Source: an uncultured Amylibacter sp. (GTDB taxonomy: Bacteria > Pseudomonadota > Alphaproteobacteria > Rhodobacterales > Rhodobacteraceae). Taken from it: a stretch of 64,000 nt of DNA. The translations under genes and the position numbers were made by a program. Position 1 is the stretch's first letter. Each line of letters begins with the position of its first letter. The stretch is from contig CAJIZV010000003.1 in assembly GCA_905181935.1 (NCBI GenBank), forward strand, positions 198,001 through 262,000, given 5' to 3'. Below, piece after piece: positions 13,118 to 22,500 of the stretch. The notes under the pieces were generated by a model, which saw nothing but the letters and a program-made list of their open reading frames with translations, was not told the DNA's origin and ran no database searches.

Positions 13118-14317
13118 ACCTAGGAGGCCTAGATTATGGCAAAAGAAAAGTTTGAACGCAATAAACCGCACTGCAACATTGGTACAATTGGCCACGTTGA
13201 TCACGGTAAAACAACATTAACGGCTGCGATCACAAAGCAGTTTTCAGACAACTTCAAAGCGTACGATGAAATTGATGGTGCGCCAGAAGAAAAAGCACGC
13301 GGTATTACTATTTCAACGGCACACGTAGAATATGAAACTGAAGCTCGTCACTACGCACACGTTGATTGCCCAGGCCACGCTGACTATGTGAAGAACATGA
13401 TTACTGGTGCTGCACAAATGGATGGTGCTATCTTGGTTGTTAACGCAGCTGATGGACCTATGCCTCAAACACGTGAGCACATTTTGTTGGGTCGCCAGGT
13501 TGGCATCCCTGAAATGGTTGTATTCATGAATAAAGTTGACCAAGTAGACGATGATGAGTTGTTGGAATTGGTTGAAATGGAAATCCGTGAATTATTGTCA
13601 GCATATGATTATGCAGGCGATGATATCCCAATTATTGCTGGTTCAGCTTTGGCTGCGTTAGAAGAGCGTGATGATCATATTGGTAAAGAGAAAATTGCTG
13701 AGTTAATGAAGGCTGTGGACGATTTTATTCCACAACCTCCGCGTGCAATTGATGAGCCTTTCTTGATGCCAATCGAAGACGTGTTCTCAATTTCAGGCCG
13801 TGGTACTGTTGTAACTGGCCGTATTGAGCGTGGTTCTATTAATGTTGGTGAAGAAATCGAAATTGTTGGTATCAAAGATACATCAAAAACAACATGTACT
13901 GGTGTTGAAATGTTCCGTAAGTTGCTTGATCGCGGTGAAGCAGGCGATAACGTTGGCGTATTGCTGCGTGGTATCGATCGTGAAGGTGTTGAGCGTGGCC
14001 AAGTTTTGGTTAAGCCAGGTTCAGTTACTCCACACACAAAATTTGAAGCAGAAGTTTATATTTTGACTAAAGATGAGGGTGGCCGTCACACGCCGTTCTT
14101 TGCTAATTACCGACCACAGTTTTACTTCCGTACAACTGATGTAACGGGCACTGTTGAACTGCCATCAGGCACAGAAATGGTAATGCCAGGTGATAACTTG
14201 AAGTTTGATGTTGAACTGATCAATCCAATTGCTATGGAGCAGGGCTTGCGCTTTGCTATCCGCGAAGGCGGCCGTACAGTAGGTTCTGGTGTAGTTTCTA
14301 AAATTATCGCTTAATTA
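13118..14317 (+). repeat. 1,200-bp direct repeat, copy 1 (tuf1 with its ribosome-binding site)
   Basis: The sequence from 13118 to 14317 matches 41700-42899 wherever I compared it, and the encoded proteins are identical. The left edge is 18 bases before the ATG (A at 13117 versus T at 41699). The right edge is 3 bases after the stop (A at 14318 versus T at 42900). Flanks are unrelated. This is the usual mark of gene conversion between tuf copies. Confidence 0.9.
13136..14314 (+). CDS. tuf: Elongation factor Tu, copy 1
   Basis: EF-Tu (392 aa) delivers aminoacyl-tRNA to the ribosome. GHVDHGKTT (about 18-26), [11 protein letters not shown] (about 78-88) and the NKVD motif mark the GTPase domain; domains II and III are complete. 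The ribosome-binding site AGGAGG (13122-13127) lies inside a small hairpin, CTAGG 13120-13124 pairing with CCTAG 13128-13132. This is the str-operon copy, 56 bases after fusA. The second copy at 41718-42896 encodes the same protein. Confidence 0.98.
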   Translation: MAKEKFERNKPHCNIGTIGHVDHGKTTLTAAITKQFSDNFKAYDEIDGAPEEKARGITISTAHVEYETEARHYAHVDCPGHADYVKNMITGAAQMDGAILVVNAADGPMPQTREHILLGRQVGIPEMVVFMNKVDQVDDDELLELVEMEIRELLSAYDYAGDDIPIIAGSALAALEERDDHIGKEKIAELMKAVDDFIPQPPRAIDEPFLMPIEDVFSISGRGTVVTGRIERGSINVGEEIEIVGIKDTSKTTCTGVEMFRKLLDRGEAGDNVGVLLRGIDREGVERGQVLVKPGSVTPHTKFEAEVYILTKDEGGRHTPFFANYRPQFYFRTTDVTGTVELPSGTEMVMPGDNLKFDVELINPIAMEQGLRFAIREGGRTVGSGVVSKIIA

Positions 14318-14338
14318 ATACGACCCTTCGGGTTCGAT

Positions 14339-14368
14339 GTGGTCCATTGGAATGATCCAGTGGTCCAC
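14339..14368 (+). other. Hairpin in the leader upstream of rpsJ
   Basis: GTGGTCCATTGG (14339-14350) folds on CCAGTGGTCCAC (14357-14368) with one T-T mismatch and one G-T pair over a 6-base loop. A smaller stem (ACCC/GGGT, around 14324-14334) precedes it. No T-tract follows. It lies where E. coli has the L4-controlled S10 leader; a similar role is inference only. Confidence 0.4.
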
Positions 14369-14401
14369 CTATCAACTCTAACGCCTTGAAAGGCAAATTA
14401 A

Positions 14402-14710
14402 ATGCAAAGTCAAAATATTCGTATTCGGCTGAAAGCTTTCGATTACCGTGTGTTGGATGCCAGCACTGAGGAAATTGTTAACACAGCTAAACGGACTGGT
14501 GCCCAAGTACGTGGTCCCATCCCATTGCCTAACAAAATTGAAAAATTCACTGTTTTACGTTCACCACACGTGAACAAAAAAGCACGTGAGCAATTTGAAA
14601 TTCGCACGCACAAGCGTTTGCTAGACATTATTGACCCAACTCCACAAACAGTAGACGCGCTTATGAAGCTTGATCTTGCTGCTGGTGTGGATGTTGAAAT
14701 CAAGCTTTAA
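14402..14710 (+). CDS. rpsJ: 30S ribosomal protein S10
   Basis: S10 (102 aa, full length) is a 30S head protein and, with NusB, part of antitermination complexes. The start [19 protein letters not shown] and the [18 protein letters not shown] block are diagnostic. It opens the S10 gene cluster 87 bases after tuf1. rplC follows after 14 bases with a GGGAG ribosome-binding site. Confidence 0.98.
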   Translation: MQSQNIRIRLKAFDYRVLDASTEEIVNTAKRTGAQVRGPIPLPNKIEKFTVLRSPHVNKKAREQFEIRTHKRLLDIIDPTPQTVDALMKLDLAAGVDVEIKL

Positions 14711-14724
14711 GGGAGTATTGAGAT

Positions 14725-15468
14725 ATGCGCTCTGGAGTAATTGCAAAAAAAATCGGTATGACTCGTGTATTCTTAGAAGATGGTAAACAGATACCTGTTA
14801 CTGTCCTTCAAATGGAAAATTTACAAGTTGTATCACAACGTACAAACGAAACTGATGGCTATACAGCTGTCCAGTTGGGTGCAGGTGTAGCAAAAGTAAA
14901 GCGTCAATCTGCTGCGATGCGGGGACACTTTGCTAAAGCAAAGGTTGAACCAAAGCGTAAGATTGCTGAATTTCGCGTCTCCGCTGATAATCTTATTGAG
15001 GTTGGTGAAGAAATTATTGCCACACACTTCCTTGGTGGCCAAAAAGTAGATGTATCTGGTACATCAATTGGTAAAGGTTTTGCGGGTGCGATGAAGCGCC
15101 ATAACTTTAAAGGTTTACGTGCCAGCCACGGTGTTTCGGTTTCACACCGTTCGCATGGCTCCACGGGCCAGTGTCAAGAGCCTGGCAAAGTGTTTAAAGG
15201 CAAAAAGATGGCCGGTCACATGGGTTCCGCTCGTGTAACTACGCAAAACTTGGAAGTTGTTAGTACTGATGTTGATCGTGGTTTGATCATGATAAAAGGC
15301 GCAGTGCCTGGTTCTAAAGGTGGTTGGGTTACAGTAAAAGACTCTGTTAAAAAGAAAGCCCCTGAAGGTCTTCCTTTTCCAGCAGCTTTGCGTTCAGCCA
15401 TTGTAACTGCAGCATCACAAGTAGAAGAAGTTGCTGTTGAAGCGACACCTGAAGGAGGCGCAGAATAA
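14725..15468 (+). CDS. rplC: 50S ribosomal protein L3
   Basis: L3 (247 aa) is an early 50S assembly protein near the peptidyl-transferase centre. The start [16 protein letters not shown] and the [20 protein letters not shown] loop are conserved. It is longer than the E. coli protein (209 aa) because of an acidic, alanine- and glutamate-rich C-terminal tail, which is common in alphaproteobacteria. Its stop overlaps the rplD start (TAATG), implying translational coupling. Confidence 0.97.
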   Translation: MRSGVIAKKIGMTRVFLEDGKQIPVTVLQMENLQVVSQRTNETDGYTAVQLGAGVAKVKRQSAAMRGHFAKAKVEPKRKIAEFRVSADNLIEVGEEIIATHFLGGQKVDVSGTSIGKGFAGAMKRHNFKGLRASHGVSVSHRSHGSTGQCQEPGKVFKGKKMAGHMGSARVTTQNLEVVSTDVDRGLIMIKGAVPGSKGGWVTVKDSVKKKAPEGLPFPAALRSAIVTAASQVEEVAVEATPEGGAE

Positions 15469-16088
15469 TGAAAGCCGACGTAATTAAATTAGATGCAAAA
15501 TCTGCGGGGTCTATTGATCTTGATGATGCAATCTTCGGGTTAGAACCACGTGCTGATATACTTCACCGTGTTGTACGTTACCAATTGGCAAAACGCCAAG
15601 CCGGTACACATAAAGTAAAGACGCGTTCTGAAACTTCATACTCTACTAAAAAGATATATCGCCAAAAAGGTACTGGTGGCGCTCGTCACGGTGACCGCAA
15701 TGCACCAATCTTTCGTGGTGGTGGTGTTTACAAGGGACCTAAAGTGCGTTCTCACGCACATGATTTGACGAAAAAATTCCGTCAATTAGGACTAAAACAT
15801 GCGTTATCTGCGAAAGCAACTGCGGGTGAATTAGTAATCGTTGATGCAGTAGAAGCTAAGACAGCAAAGACAGCAGATTTAGCTAAAGTAGTAGCTAATT
15901 TAGGTTGGAAGAAGGTTTTAATCATTGACGGAACTAGTGTTAATGAAAACTTTTTATTAGCATCTCGCAATATTGATGGTTTAGATATTTTGCCATCAGC
16001 TGGTGCAAACGTGTACGATATCTTAAAGTCGAACACACTTGTGCTGACAAAAGCAGGCGCAGAAGCATTGGAGGCACGTTTAAAATGA
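15468..16088 (+). CDS. rplD: 50S ribosomal protein L4
   Basis: L4 (206 aa) lines the exit tunnel, and in gammaproteobacteria also represses the S10 operon. The [20 protein letters not shown] loop that reaches into the tunnel is present near residues 65-85. The ATG shares one base with the rplC stop, and the gene's own end overlaps the rplW start (ATGA). All four genes rpsJ-rplC-rplD-rplW are tightly packed. Confidence 0.97.
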   Translation: MKADVIKLDAKSAGSIDLDDAIFGLEPRADILHRVVRYQLAKRQAGTHKVKTRSETSYSTKKIYRQKGTGGARHGDRNAPIFRGGGVYKGPKVRSHAHDLTKKFRQLGLKHALSAKATAGELVIVDAVEAKTAKTADLAKVVANLGWKKVLIIDGTSVNENFLLASRNIDGLDILPSAGANVYDILKSNTLVLTKAGAEALEARLK

Positions 16089-16381
16089 GTGATACAGCCA
16101 AACTTTATGACATTATCCGCGCGCCAATTGTAACTGAAAAAGCGACTATGGCGTCCGAACATAACGCTGTCGTATTTGAAGTTGCGATCGAAGCTAATAA
16201 ACCACAAATTAAAGAAGCGGTGGAAACACTGTTTAATGTGAAGGTGAAAGCCGTAAATACAAGCATTACTAAAGGTAAAGTAAAGCGATTTCGTGGTATG
16301 TTAGGTAAGCGTAAAGACGTTAAGAAGGCATATGTAACTTTGGAAGAAGGTAACACTATCGATATTTCAACAGGGCTTTAA
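16085..16381 (+). CDS. rplW: 50S ribosomal protein L23
   Basis: L23 (98 aa, full length) sits at the tunnel exit and docks trigger factor and [17 protein letters not shown] at the N-terminus and the [20 protein letters not shown] segment are typical. It overlaps rplD by four bases. Unusually, it is followed by a strong terminator instead of rplB, so the first S10 sub-operon ends here. Confidence 0.97.
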   Translation: MSDTAKLYDIIRAPIVTEKATMASEHNAVVFEVAIEANKPQIKEAVETLFNVKVKAVNTSITKGKVKRFRGMLGKRKDVKKAYVTLEEGNTIDISTGL

Positions 16382-16398
16382 GTCAATTAATGATTAAC

Positions 16399-16430
16399 AA
16401 AAGGGCCTTCACTTAAGTGAAGGCCCTTTT
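16399..16430 (+). terminator. Intrinsic terminator between rplW and rplB, a perfect 32-base palindrome
   Basis: Bases 16399-16430 form an uninterrupted palindrome: AAAAGGGCCTTCACTT followed by its exact complement ending in CCCTTTT. It has the A-run, GC-rich stem and T-run of a bidirectional intrinsic terminator. Finding one inside the normally continuous S10 operon is unexpected. Confidence 0.85.
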
Positions 16431-16496
16431 GCGTAAAATATATGCAAAAATATTCTCAAAATAACTAATAATAAGCTTTTTGAGTTGCTTACACAT

Positions 16497-16502
16497 TATA
16501 AT
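16497..16502 (+). promoter_or_regulatory. Possible -10 box for the rplB sub-operon
   Basis: A perfect TATAAT lies between the terminator at 16399-16430 and rplB. No convincing -35 hexamer is found at 16-18 bases spacing (the best nearby are T-rich or TTGAGT at a wrong distance). It is proposed because rplB needs its own promoter if the terminator is efficient. Confidence 0.35.
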
Positions 16503-16616
16503 GATAAACCCGATTGGCTCCTATAGACGCCCCTGTGTTTATCTGATACTTGGCACAGATCACAAGTAGCCGGATTCGTTCCTAAGCTTGTTGATATTAA
16601 AATTATTAAAATACGC

Positions 16617-16659
16617 GGACCTACGGGGCCGCCTAACCTTTCAGGCCCCACATGGGTCT
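16617..16659 (+). other. Two-part stem-loop in the rplB leader
   Basis: GGACCT (16617-16622) pairs with GGGTCT (16654-16659) using two G-T pairs, and GGGGCC (16625-16630) pairs perfectly with GGCCCC (16644-16649). The structure ends 24 bases before the rplB start. A second inverted repeat, GATAAAC 16503-16509 with GTTTATC 16537-16543, lies upstream. With no T-tract it looks like a structured regulatory leader, not a terminator. Confidence 0.4.
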
Positions 16660-16683
16660 GAGCTAAAACGGAAGACAGAAAGA

Positions 16684-17526
16684 ATGGCATTAAAGTCGTA
16701 CAAACCAACGACGCCAGGCCAACGTGGGTTGGTTCTGATTGACCGTTCCGAGCTTTGGAAAGGTCGTCCAGTTAAAGCGCTCACTGAAGGTGTGCGTAAA
16801 AACGGCGGCCGGAACAATACCGGACGGATCACTATGCGTCGCAAAGGCGGTGGGGCTCGGCGCCTTTACCGTATAGTAGATTTCAGACGTAATAAGTTGG
16901 ATATGCCAGCTGTTGTAGAACGTATCGAATATGATCCCAATAGAACTGCATTTATTGCACTTATTAAATATGAAGATGGTCATTTAGCATATATTTTGGC
17001 GCCTCAACGCCTTGCTATAGGTGACAAAGTTATATCTAGTGCAAAAGCTGATATTAAGCCAGGTAACGCTATGCCGTTTACAGGCTTACCAATCGGAACA
17101 ATAATTCACAACATAGAATTAAAGCAGGGCAAAGGTGGCCAAATTGCACGTGCCGCTGGTACATATGCTCAGTTCGTTGGTCGTGATGGTGGCTATGCAC
17201 AAATTCGCCTTTCCTCTGGAGAGCTGCGTTTAGTTCGTCAAGAATGTATGGCAACTGTTGGTGCTGTATCTAACCCTGACAACTCTAACCAAAACTTTGG
17301 TAAAGCTGGACGTAATCGTCACAAGGGTATTCGCCCGAGTGTTCGTGGTGTGGTTATGAACCCTGTTGATCACCCACATGGTGGTGGTGAAGGTCGTACA
17401 TCAGGTGGTCGTCACCCGGTTACTCCTTGGGGTAAGCCCACTAAGGGTGCACGCACTCGTAACAAAAACAAAGCGTCAAGCAAGCTGATTATCCGCTCGC
17501 GCCACGCGAAGAAGAAGGGTCGTTAA
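16684..17526 (+). CDS. rplB: 50S ribosomal protein L2
   Basis: L2 (280 aa) is a core 50S protein required for subunit association and peptidyl transfer. The start is taken at [15 protein letters not shown] (ATG 16684, GGAAGA upstream); the open frame extends to 16588, but that stretch is leader. The C-terminal [20 protein letters not shown] block contains the essential histidine. It is the first gene of a sub-operon rplB-rpsS-rplV-rpsC-rplP and lies about 300 bases from rplW. Confidence 0.97.
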   Translation: MALKSYKPTTPGQRGLVLIDRSELWKGRPVKALTEGVRKNGGRNNTGRITMRRKGGGARRLYRIVDFRRNKLDMPAVVERIEYDPNRTAFIALIKYEDGHLAYILAPQRLAIGDKVISSAKADIKPGNAMPFTGLPIGTIIHNIELKQGKGGQIARAAGTYAQFVGRDGGYAQIRLSSGELRLVRQECMATVGAVSNPDNSNQNFGKAGRNRHKGIRPSVRGVVMNPVDHPHGGGEGRTSGGRHPVTPWGKPTKGARTRNKNKASSKLIIRSRHAKKKGR

Positions 17527-17529
17527 TCG

Positions 17530-17811
17530 ATGTCTCGTTCAGTATGGAAAGGCCCTTTTGTCGATGCTTATGTGCTTAAAAAAGCCGAAGCAGCGCGCGA
17601 ATCTGGCCGTCTAAATGATGTAATTAAAATCTGGTCTCGTCGTTCGACGATACTGCCACAATTTGTTGGTTTAACTTTTGGCGTTTATAATGGCCATAAG
17701 CATATACCAGTAAACGTATCAGAAGATATGATTGGCCAGAAATTTGGCGAATACAGCCCGACACGTACTTATTACGGTCACTCGGCTGATAAAAAAGCGA
17801 AACGGAAATAA
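17530..17811 (+). CDS. rpsS: 30S ribosomal protein S19
   Basis: S19 (93 aa, full length) is a 30S head protein contacting A-site tRNA and the B1 bridge. The start [20 protein letters not shown] and the [17 protein letters not shown] end are conserved. It lies three bases after rplB and three bases before rplV, so these genes are presumably co-translated. Confidence 0.98.
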   Translation: MSRSVWKGPFVDAYVLKKAEAARESGRLNDVIKIWSRRSTILPQFVGLTFGVYNGHKHIPVNVSEDMIGQKFGEYSPTRTYYGHSADKKAKRK

Positions 17812-17814
17812 GCC

Positions 17815-18204
17815 ATGAGTAAGTCTAAAAACTCTCGTCGCGTTGCAGATAACGAAGCTATGGCCGTTAACAAAATGCTCCGCACAAGCCCACAGAAACT
17901 GAACCTTGTTGCGCAAATGATTCGCAATAAACCAGTTGAAAGAGCTTTGGCTGATTTAACATTTTCTAAAAAGCGTATCTCTGCTGATGTGAAGAAAACT
18001 TTGCAATCTGCCATTGCTAACGCTGAAAATAATCATGGCTTAGATGTTGACGATCTTATCGTAGCAGAAGCCTACGTTGGTAAAAATCTAACTATGAAGC
18101 GCGGTCGTCCAAGGGCGCGTGGTCGTTACGGCAAGATCCTGAAGCCATTTGCTCAGTTAACTATTCTTGTCCGTGTACCTGCCGCAACAGAGGAGCAAGC
18201 ATAA
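17815..18204 (+). CDS. rplV: 50S ribosomal protein L22
   Basis: L22 (129 aa) lines the exit tunnel opposite L4. [19 protein letters not shown] and the tunnel-hairpin segment [18 protein letters not shown] (around residues 95-112) are intact, with no macrolide-resistance-type insertion visible. The final stop overlaps the rpsC start by one base (TAATG). Confidence 0.97.
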   Translation: MSKSKNSRRVADNEAMAVNKMLRTSPQKLNLVAQMIRNKPVERALADLTFSKKRISADVKKTLQSAIANAENNHGLDVDDLIVAEAYVGKNLTMKRGRPRARGRYGKILKPFAQLTILVRVPAATEEQA

Positions 18205-18923
18205 TGGGTCAAAAAATTAATCCAATTGGCTTTCGTTTGCAAGTCAACCGTACATGGGACAGTCGTTGGTACGCAGAAGGCGAAAAATATGGTAACCTAT
18301 TACTAGAAGATTTAAAAATTCGCGAATTTGTGAAAAAAGAATGTGTTCTAGCTGGTGTTGCTCGTGTGATTGTTGAGCGACCACATAAAAAGTGCCGTGT
18401 GACAATTCACTCTGCGCGTCCTGGAGTTATCATTGGTAAAAAAGGTGCTGACATTGAAACATTGCGAAAGAAATTAGCAGCGTTTACAGACAGTGAATTA
18501 CATCTAAATATCGTTGAAGTCCGTAAGCCAGAAATGGATGCGCAGTTAGTTGCTGAGTCGGTTGCTCAACAATTAGAACGCCGCGTTTCCTTCCGTCGTG
18601 CAATGAAACGCGCTGTTCAAAATGCCATGCGTATGGGTGCTTTAGGTATCCGTATTAACGTTGCTGGACGTTTGGGTGGGGCTGAAATTGCTCGGACTGA
18701 ATGGTACCGTGAAGGTCGCGTTCCGTTGCATACATTGCGTGCTGACATAGACTATGCACGTGCTGAAGGCATGACTGCATATGGTATAATTGGTATCAAG
18801 GTGTGGATTTTCAAAGGTGAGATCATGGAACATGATCCAGCAGCCCGCGATCGTCGTATTGAAGAAATGCAAAACAGCGGTGGGCCACGCCCGCAAGGCG
18901 GCAATCGCCCGCCACGCCGTTAA
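18204..18923 (+). CDS. rpsC: 30S ribosomal protein S3
   Basis: S3 (239 aa) forms part of the mRNA entry tunnel and its helicase. The start [21 protein letters not shown], the KH-domain [12 protein letters not shown] motif near residue 75, and the [20 protein letters not shown] block are present. The C-terminus is a short glycine/proline/arginine-rich tail. It overlaps rplV by one base and is followed by rplP after 17 bases. Confidence 0.98.
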   Translation: MGQKINPIGFRLQVNRTWDSRWYAEGEKYGNLLLEDLKIREFVKKECVLAGVARVIVERPHKKCRVTIHSARPGVIIGKKGADIETLRKKLAAFTDSELHLNIVEVRKPEMDAQLVAESVAQQLERRVSFRRAMKRAVQNAMRMGALGIRINVAGRLGGAEIARTEWYREGRVPLHTLRADIDYARAEGMTAYGIIGIKVWIFKGEIMEHDPAARDRRIEEMQNSGGPRPQGGNRPPRR

Positions 18924-18940
18924 TATAGGGGAGCTATACA

Positions 18941-19354
18941 ATGCTTTCACCAAAGCGCACTAAATTCCGCAAAATGTTCAAAGGCCGTATTAAAGGTCTA
19001 GCAAAAGGTGGTTCAGATTTGAACTTCGGGTCATTCGGTTTGAAGGCTACACAGCCTGAGCGTGTAACTGCACGCCAAATTGAAGCTGCTCGTCGTGCAA
19101 TGACACGCCATATGAAACGTCAAGGACGTGTCTGGATACGTATTTTTCCAGATGTCCCAGTTACTAATAAGCCCACGGAAGTACGTATGGGTAAAGGTAA
19201 GGGTTCTGTTGAATATTGGGCATGTAAGGTCAAACCTGGCCGTGTAATGTTTGAAATTGATGGTGTTTCAGAAGCTGTTGCTGTTGAAGCTCTACGTCTT
19301 GCAGCAATGAAGCTACCTGTAAAAACTCGCGTAGTGCAACGCGAAGATTGGTAA
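18941..19354 (+). CDS. rplP: 50S ribosomal protein L16
   Basis: L16 (137 aa, full length) helps position A-site tRNA at the peptidyl-transferase centre. The start [19 protein letters not shown] and the [14 protein letters not shown] block are conserved. Arginine 82 of this protein matches Arg81 of E. coli L16, the residue hydroxylated there by the oxygenase YcfD. The usual next gene, rpmC, is missing; a terminator and a putative 2-oxoglutarate oxygenase gene come first. Confidence 0.98.
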   Translation: MLSPKRTKFRKMFKGRIKGLAKGGSDLNFGSFGLKATQPERVTARQIEAARRAMTRHMKRQGRVWIRIFPDVPVTNKPTEVRMGKGKGSVEYWACKVKPGRVMFEIDGVSEAVAVEALRLAAMKLPVKTRVVQREDW

Positions 19355-19428
19355 TACATATTGGTTGTATAGCCATTATTGATTTGATCAAATCAATGTA
19401 AATCATTGAAATATTTATAATGTGTAAA

Positions 19429-19461
19429 ACCCCTTCCAAAAATTTGGTGGGGGTATTTTTT
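19429..19461 (+). terminator. Intrinsic terminator after rplP
   Basis: ACCCC (19429-19433) and CCAA (19436-19439) pair with TTGG (19444-19447) and GGGGT (19450-19454), with a two-base internal mismatch and a following ATTTTTT. It closes the rplB-rplP sub-operon and separates rplP from rpmC. Confidence 0.75.
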
Positions 19462-19611
19462 AGATACAATATCATTATATAAAAAGACTATGATTTAAGT
19501 TTGTCTAAGGCATTTATTGAACTGTAGTTGTTTATAATGATTTTTGATTATTTTGATATTACAAAATAAAAGTATCTAGAATTTATGTTCCGCTTACGAT
19601 ATGAGATAAAA

Positions 19612-20232
19612 ATGTCAAATATTTCTACTTTTTTTGTTACACGCGTATATCGCGCCTCTTTAAATGAGGTTGAAGCTTTAATTGATGTGGATGAGTTGGA
19701 GAAGACCTGCTACTCTATTTCAAATGATGATGAGGCTGGACAAACTTGGTGCGAAGAAAATGATTTTCCTGGCTATACTAGCTACGCTTCATTAGACGAT
19801 CTTCCTTGGCGGTTTCCAATTTTTAAAAGTTTAGTTGAAGCTTTAAATATACACATTAATATTTTTGCTGAGGATGCACAGTTTGACCTAGGTGACAGAT
19901 CATTAACCTTAAATAGTCTATGGATTAATGTACTGCCGGAAGGGGGGATGCATTCTAGCCATATTCACCCTCAATCAGTAATCAGTGGAACCATGTATGT
20001 TTCTATGCCTGCTGGTGCTAGTGCAATAAAATTTGAAGACCCACGTTTGCCCATGATGATGGCATCACCCCCACGGTTACCAAATGTGCAGACAGAACTA
20101 CGTACGTTTAATTACATACAGCCAAATATTGGTGATGTATTACTATGGGAAAGCTGGTTGCGCCATGAAGTGCCCATGAACTTATCTGAAAGTGAGCGAA
20201 TTAGTGTAAGTTTTAATTATGGATGGGATTAG
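19612..20232 (+). CDS. Putative 2-oxoglutarate/Fe(II) oxygenase, TIGR02466-like
   Basis: This 206-aa protein resembles the TIGR02466 family of putative 2OG-Fe(II) oxygenases, whose substrates are unknown. The likely iron site is HSSHIHP (114-120) with a distal histidine at WLRHEV (His185); Arg196 in ERISVSFN is placed to bind 2-oxoglutarate. The SGTMYVSMPAG and IKFEDPR strands fit the double-stranded beta-helix. The start is set at ATG 19612 (MSNISTFFVTRVYRA); an upstream ATG at 19585 would add nine residues, and neither has a strong ribosome-binding site. The gene stands alone between rplP with its terminator and rpmC, in the middle of the ribosomal protein cluster. Confidence 0.75.
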   Translation: MSNISTFFVTRVYRASLNEVEALIDVDELEKTCYSISNDDEAGQTWCEENDFPGYTSYASLDDLPWRFPIFKSLVEALNIHINIFAEDAQFDLGDRSLTLNSLWINVLPEGGMHSSHIHPQSVISGTMYVSMPAGASAIKFEDPRLPMMMASPPRLPNVQTELRTFNYIQPNIGDVLLWESWLRHEVPMNLSESERISVSFNYGWD

Positions 20233-20432
20233 ATTAAATATACTGTTCGGGTTGAGTCAATGAAGAATGTATAGCTTTTAAATCTTTGCAAATTAAGCCT
20301 TTGCTCTTGCCAGAGAGTAGAATCCCCTCTAAAGCAAGATTTCTAATGTACTCCATCGGATTCGGGGTGACCTAAGTGTGTTGAAGTTGCATACAAAGTT
20401 GGGCCTTCCGGTGATGTTGAAAGGAAATGGCA

Positions 20433-20636
20433 ATGAACGCCAATGAACTACGCGATAAAACACCTGACGAGCTTCGAAAAGATCTTGTAATGCTTAAAAA
20501 AGAGCAATTTAATTTACGCTTTCAAAAAGCTACTGGGCAAGTAGAATCTACTGTTCGAATGAAGGCTGCACGTCGTGAAGCCGCTCGTGTTTTGACAATC
20601 TTGAACGAAAAGGCCGCTTCTGCGGCCGCTGAGTAG
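20433..20636 (+). CDS. rpmC: 50S ribosomal protein L29
   Basis: L29 (67 aa) is at the tunnel exit beside L23. The start [18 protein letters not shown] and [15 protein letters not shown] are typical. ATG 20433 is preferred over ATG 20427 because AAGGAA (20421-20426) is seven bases away and relatives begin MNANEL. Normally it follows rplP directly; here it starts a separate group after about 200 bases of non-coding sequence, so it may have its own promoter. Confidence 0.96.
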   Translation: MNANELRDKTPDELRKDLVMLKKEQFNLRFQKATGQVESTVRMKAARREAARVLTILNEKAASAAAE

Positions 20637-20646
20637 GAGCCTTACT

Positions 20647-20877
20647 ATGCCAAAGCGTATTTTAACCGGCACTGTAACAGGTGACCAAAATGAACAGACA
20701 ATTACGGTATCTGTACAACGTAGCTTTCAGCACCCTGTGATGAAAAAGATTATCCGTAAGTCAAAGACTTATCGTGCACATGACGCACAAAACCAATTCA
20801 AAATCGGTGATAAAGTACGCATTGAAGAATGTGCGCCGATCTCGAAGACTAAACGCTGGACAGTTCTTACTAGCTGA
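20647..20877 (+). CDS. rpsQ: 30S ribosomal protein S17
   Basis: S17 (76 aa, full length) is a primary 16S rRNA-binding protein. The start [21 protein letters not shown] and the [18 protein letters not shown] block are conserved. It lies ten bases after rpmC. A 60-base spacer containing a hairpin separates it from rplN, which matches the usual S10/spc operon boundary. Confidence 0.97.
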   Translation: MPKRILTGTVTGDQNEQTITVSVQRSFQHPVMKKIIRKSKTYRAHDAQNQFKIGDKVRIEECAPISKTKRWTVLTS

Positions 20878-20894
20878 TCAGTTTAACGAAACCC

Positions 20895-20919
20895 TGGGGC
20901 CGAATTTGCATGGTCCCCA
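20895..20919 (+). other. Hairpin between rpsQ and rplN
   Basis: TGGGGCC (20895-20901) pairs with GGTCCCCA (20912-20919) with one mismatch, around a roughly ten-base AT-rich loop. It lies 18 bases before the rplN start, just ahead of the ribosome-binding site GGAGG. No T-tract follows. A role as spc-operon leader element is inference. Confidence 0.35.
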
Positions 20920-20937
20920 AAGGTCGGAGGAAACCCA

Positions 20938-21306
20938 ATGATCCAGATGCAAACTAATCTGGATGTAGCTGATAACAGCGGCGCTCGCCGTGTTCAGTGC
21001 ATCAAGGTGTTAGGTGGCTCTAAGCGGAAGTATGCTTCTGTTGGAGACATTATTGTCGTTTCTGTGAAAGAAGCCATTCCACGCGGTCGCGTGAAAAAAG
21101 GTGACGTTCGCAAAGCGGTGGTAGTACGTACAGCCAAAGAAGTTCGTCGTGATGATGGCACAGCAATACGTTTCGACGGTAATGCTGCTGTTATTCTTAA
21201 CAATAATAACGAACCAATTGGTACTCGTATTTTTGGCCCAGTCGTACGTGAGTTGCGTGCAAAGAACTTTATGAAAATTGTGTCTTTGGCACCGGAGGTT
21301 CTGTAA
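20938..21306 (+). CDS. rplN: 50S ribosomal protein L14
   Basis: L14 (122 aa, full length) lies at the 50S-30S interface and is the docking site of the silencing factor RsfS. The start [20 protein letters not shown] and the C-terminal [12 protein letters not shown] are diagnostic. GGAGG lies seven bases before the ATG. The stop overlaps the rplX start by one base. Confidence 0.98.
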   Translation: MIQMQTNLDVADNSGARRVQCIKVLGGSKRKYASVGDIIVVSVKEAIPRGRVKKGDVRKAVVVRTAKEVRRDDGTAIRFDGNAAVILNNNNEPIGTRIFGPVVRELRAKNFMKIVSLAPEVL

Positions 21307-21620
21307 TGGCTGCTAAATTGAAAAAGGGTGATAAAATCACCGTTCTTTCTGGTAAGGACAAAGGTAAAGAGGGTGAAATCACTTCTGTTAACCCGTCTAC
21401 TGGTAAAGCTATTGTATCGGGTGTGAATGTAGCAGTTCGTCATACTAAACAATCCCAAACGTCTCAAGGTGGTCGCGTTTCTGTGGAAATGCCAATCCAA
21501 TTGTCAAACTTGGCCTTGATTGATCCAAAAGAAGGTGGCGCAACTCGTGTTGGTTTCAAAATGGAAGGCGACAAAAAAGTTCGTTTTGCAAAAAAATCAG
21601 GAGCTTTGATCGATGGCTGA
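21306..21620 (+). CDS. rplX: 50S ribosomal protein L24
   Basis: L24 (104 aa, full length) initiates 50S assembly. The KOW motif [20 protein letters not shown] lies at residues 6-25, and [12 protein letters not shown] follows. It overlaps rplN by one base and rplE by eight bases, so translation of the three is probably coupled. Confidence 0.97.
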   Translation: MAAKLKKGDKITVLSGKDKGKEGEITSVNPSTGKAIVSGVNVAVRHTKQSQTSQGGRVSVEMPIQLSNLALIDPKEGGATRVGFKMEGDKKVRFAKKSGALIDG

Positions 21621-22164
21621 TTATACTCCACGCCTTAAGGCGAGTTACAAAGATGTTGTTCGTCCTGCGATGAAAGAAGAATTCGCATATAAGAATGATA
21701 TGATGATCCCAAAGATCACTAAGATCACCCTAAACATGGGTATTGGTGAAACAGTAAACGATTCTAAAAAGATTCGTTCTGCAGTTGCTGATATGGCGTC
21801 TATTGCTGGCCAACAGCCAATTATTACGAAAGCAAAGAAATCTATTGCTGGTTTCCGTGTTCGTGAAGAGATGCCTTTGGGTTGTAAAGTCACATTGCGT
21901 GGCGATCAAATGTACGACTTCCTTGATCGGTTGATCACGGTTGCAATGCCTCGCATCCGTGACTTTCGCGGCATCTCGGCAAAAAGCTTTGACGGAAATG
22001 GCAACTATGCCATGGGTTTAAAAGAGCATATCGTATTCCCAGAAATCGATTATGATAAAATCGATGAAATGTGGGGCATGGACATCGCTATCAGCACAAA
22101 CGCGAAAACAGATGCTGAAGCATTGAGCTTGTTGAAGAATTTCAACATGCCTTTCACCAGTTGA
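21613..22164 (+). CDS. rplE: 50S ribosomal protein L5
   Basis: L5 (183 aa, full length) binds 5S rRNA and contacts P-site tRNA. The [15 protein letters not shown]-like segment (here [16 protein letters not shown]) near residue 30 and the [19 protein letters not shown] block near residue 95 are conserved. The ATG lies inside the end of rplX. rpsN follows after 18 bases. Confidence 0.98.
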   Translation: MADYTPRLKASYKDVVRPAMKEEFAYKNDMMIPKITKITLNMGIGETVNDSKKIRSAVADMASIAGQQPIITKAKKSIAGFRVREEMPLGCKVTLRGDQMYDFLDRLITVAMPRIRDFRGISAKSFDGNGNYAMGLKEHIVFPEIDYDKIDEMWGMDIAISTNAKTDAEALSLLKNFNMPFTS

Positions 22165-22182
22165 TCGCGAAGGAGAAAACTT

Positions 22183-22488
22183 ATGGCTAAATCTGCAATG
22201 GTTCAACGTCAACTCAAGCGCGAAAAGCTTGTTGTTAAGTATGCTGCAAAGCGTGCTGCGTTGAAAGAAATCGCAAACAATCAAGATCTACCAATGGAAG
22301 AGCGTTTTAAAGCGCGTCTTAAATTGGCAGAGCTTCCACGTAATTCTTCAGCTACTCGCTTGCACAACCGTTGCCAAGTGACTGGCCGTCCGAGGGGTTA
22401 TTACCGTAAACTGAAAATGTCTCGTATCGCGTTGCGCCAATTGGCGTCTGACGGCCAGATACCTGGCATGGTCAAATCGAGCTGGTAA
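22183..22488 (+). CDS. rpsN: 30S ribosomal protein S14, zinc-independent type
   Basis: S14 (101 aa) is a 30S head protein. The long form lacking the CxxC pairs is present, so no zinc is bound. [20 protein letters not shown] and the end [12 protein letters not shown] are diagnostic. A good ribosome-binding site (AAGGAG) precedes the ATG. It lies between rplE and rpsH as usual. Confidence 0.98.
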   Translation: MAKSAMVQRQLKREKLVVKYAAKRAALKEIANNQDLPMEERFKARLKLAELPRNSSATRLHNRCQVTGRPRGYYRKLKMSRIALRQLASDGQIPGMVKSSW

Positions 22489-22500
22489 GGAGTAGCAATT

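Noticed and set aside
16588-16683. N-terminal extension of L2 from ATG 16588
   Set aside because: The region forms leader hairpins and the conserved L2 start is at 16684.
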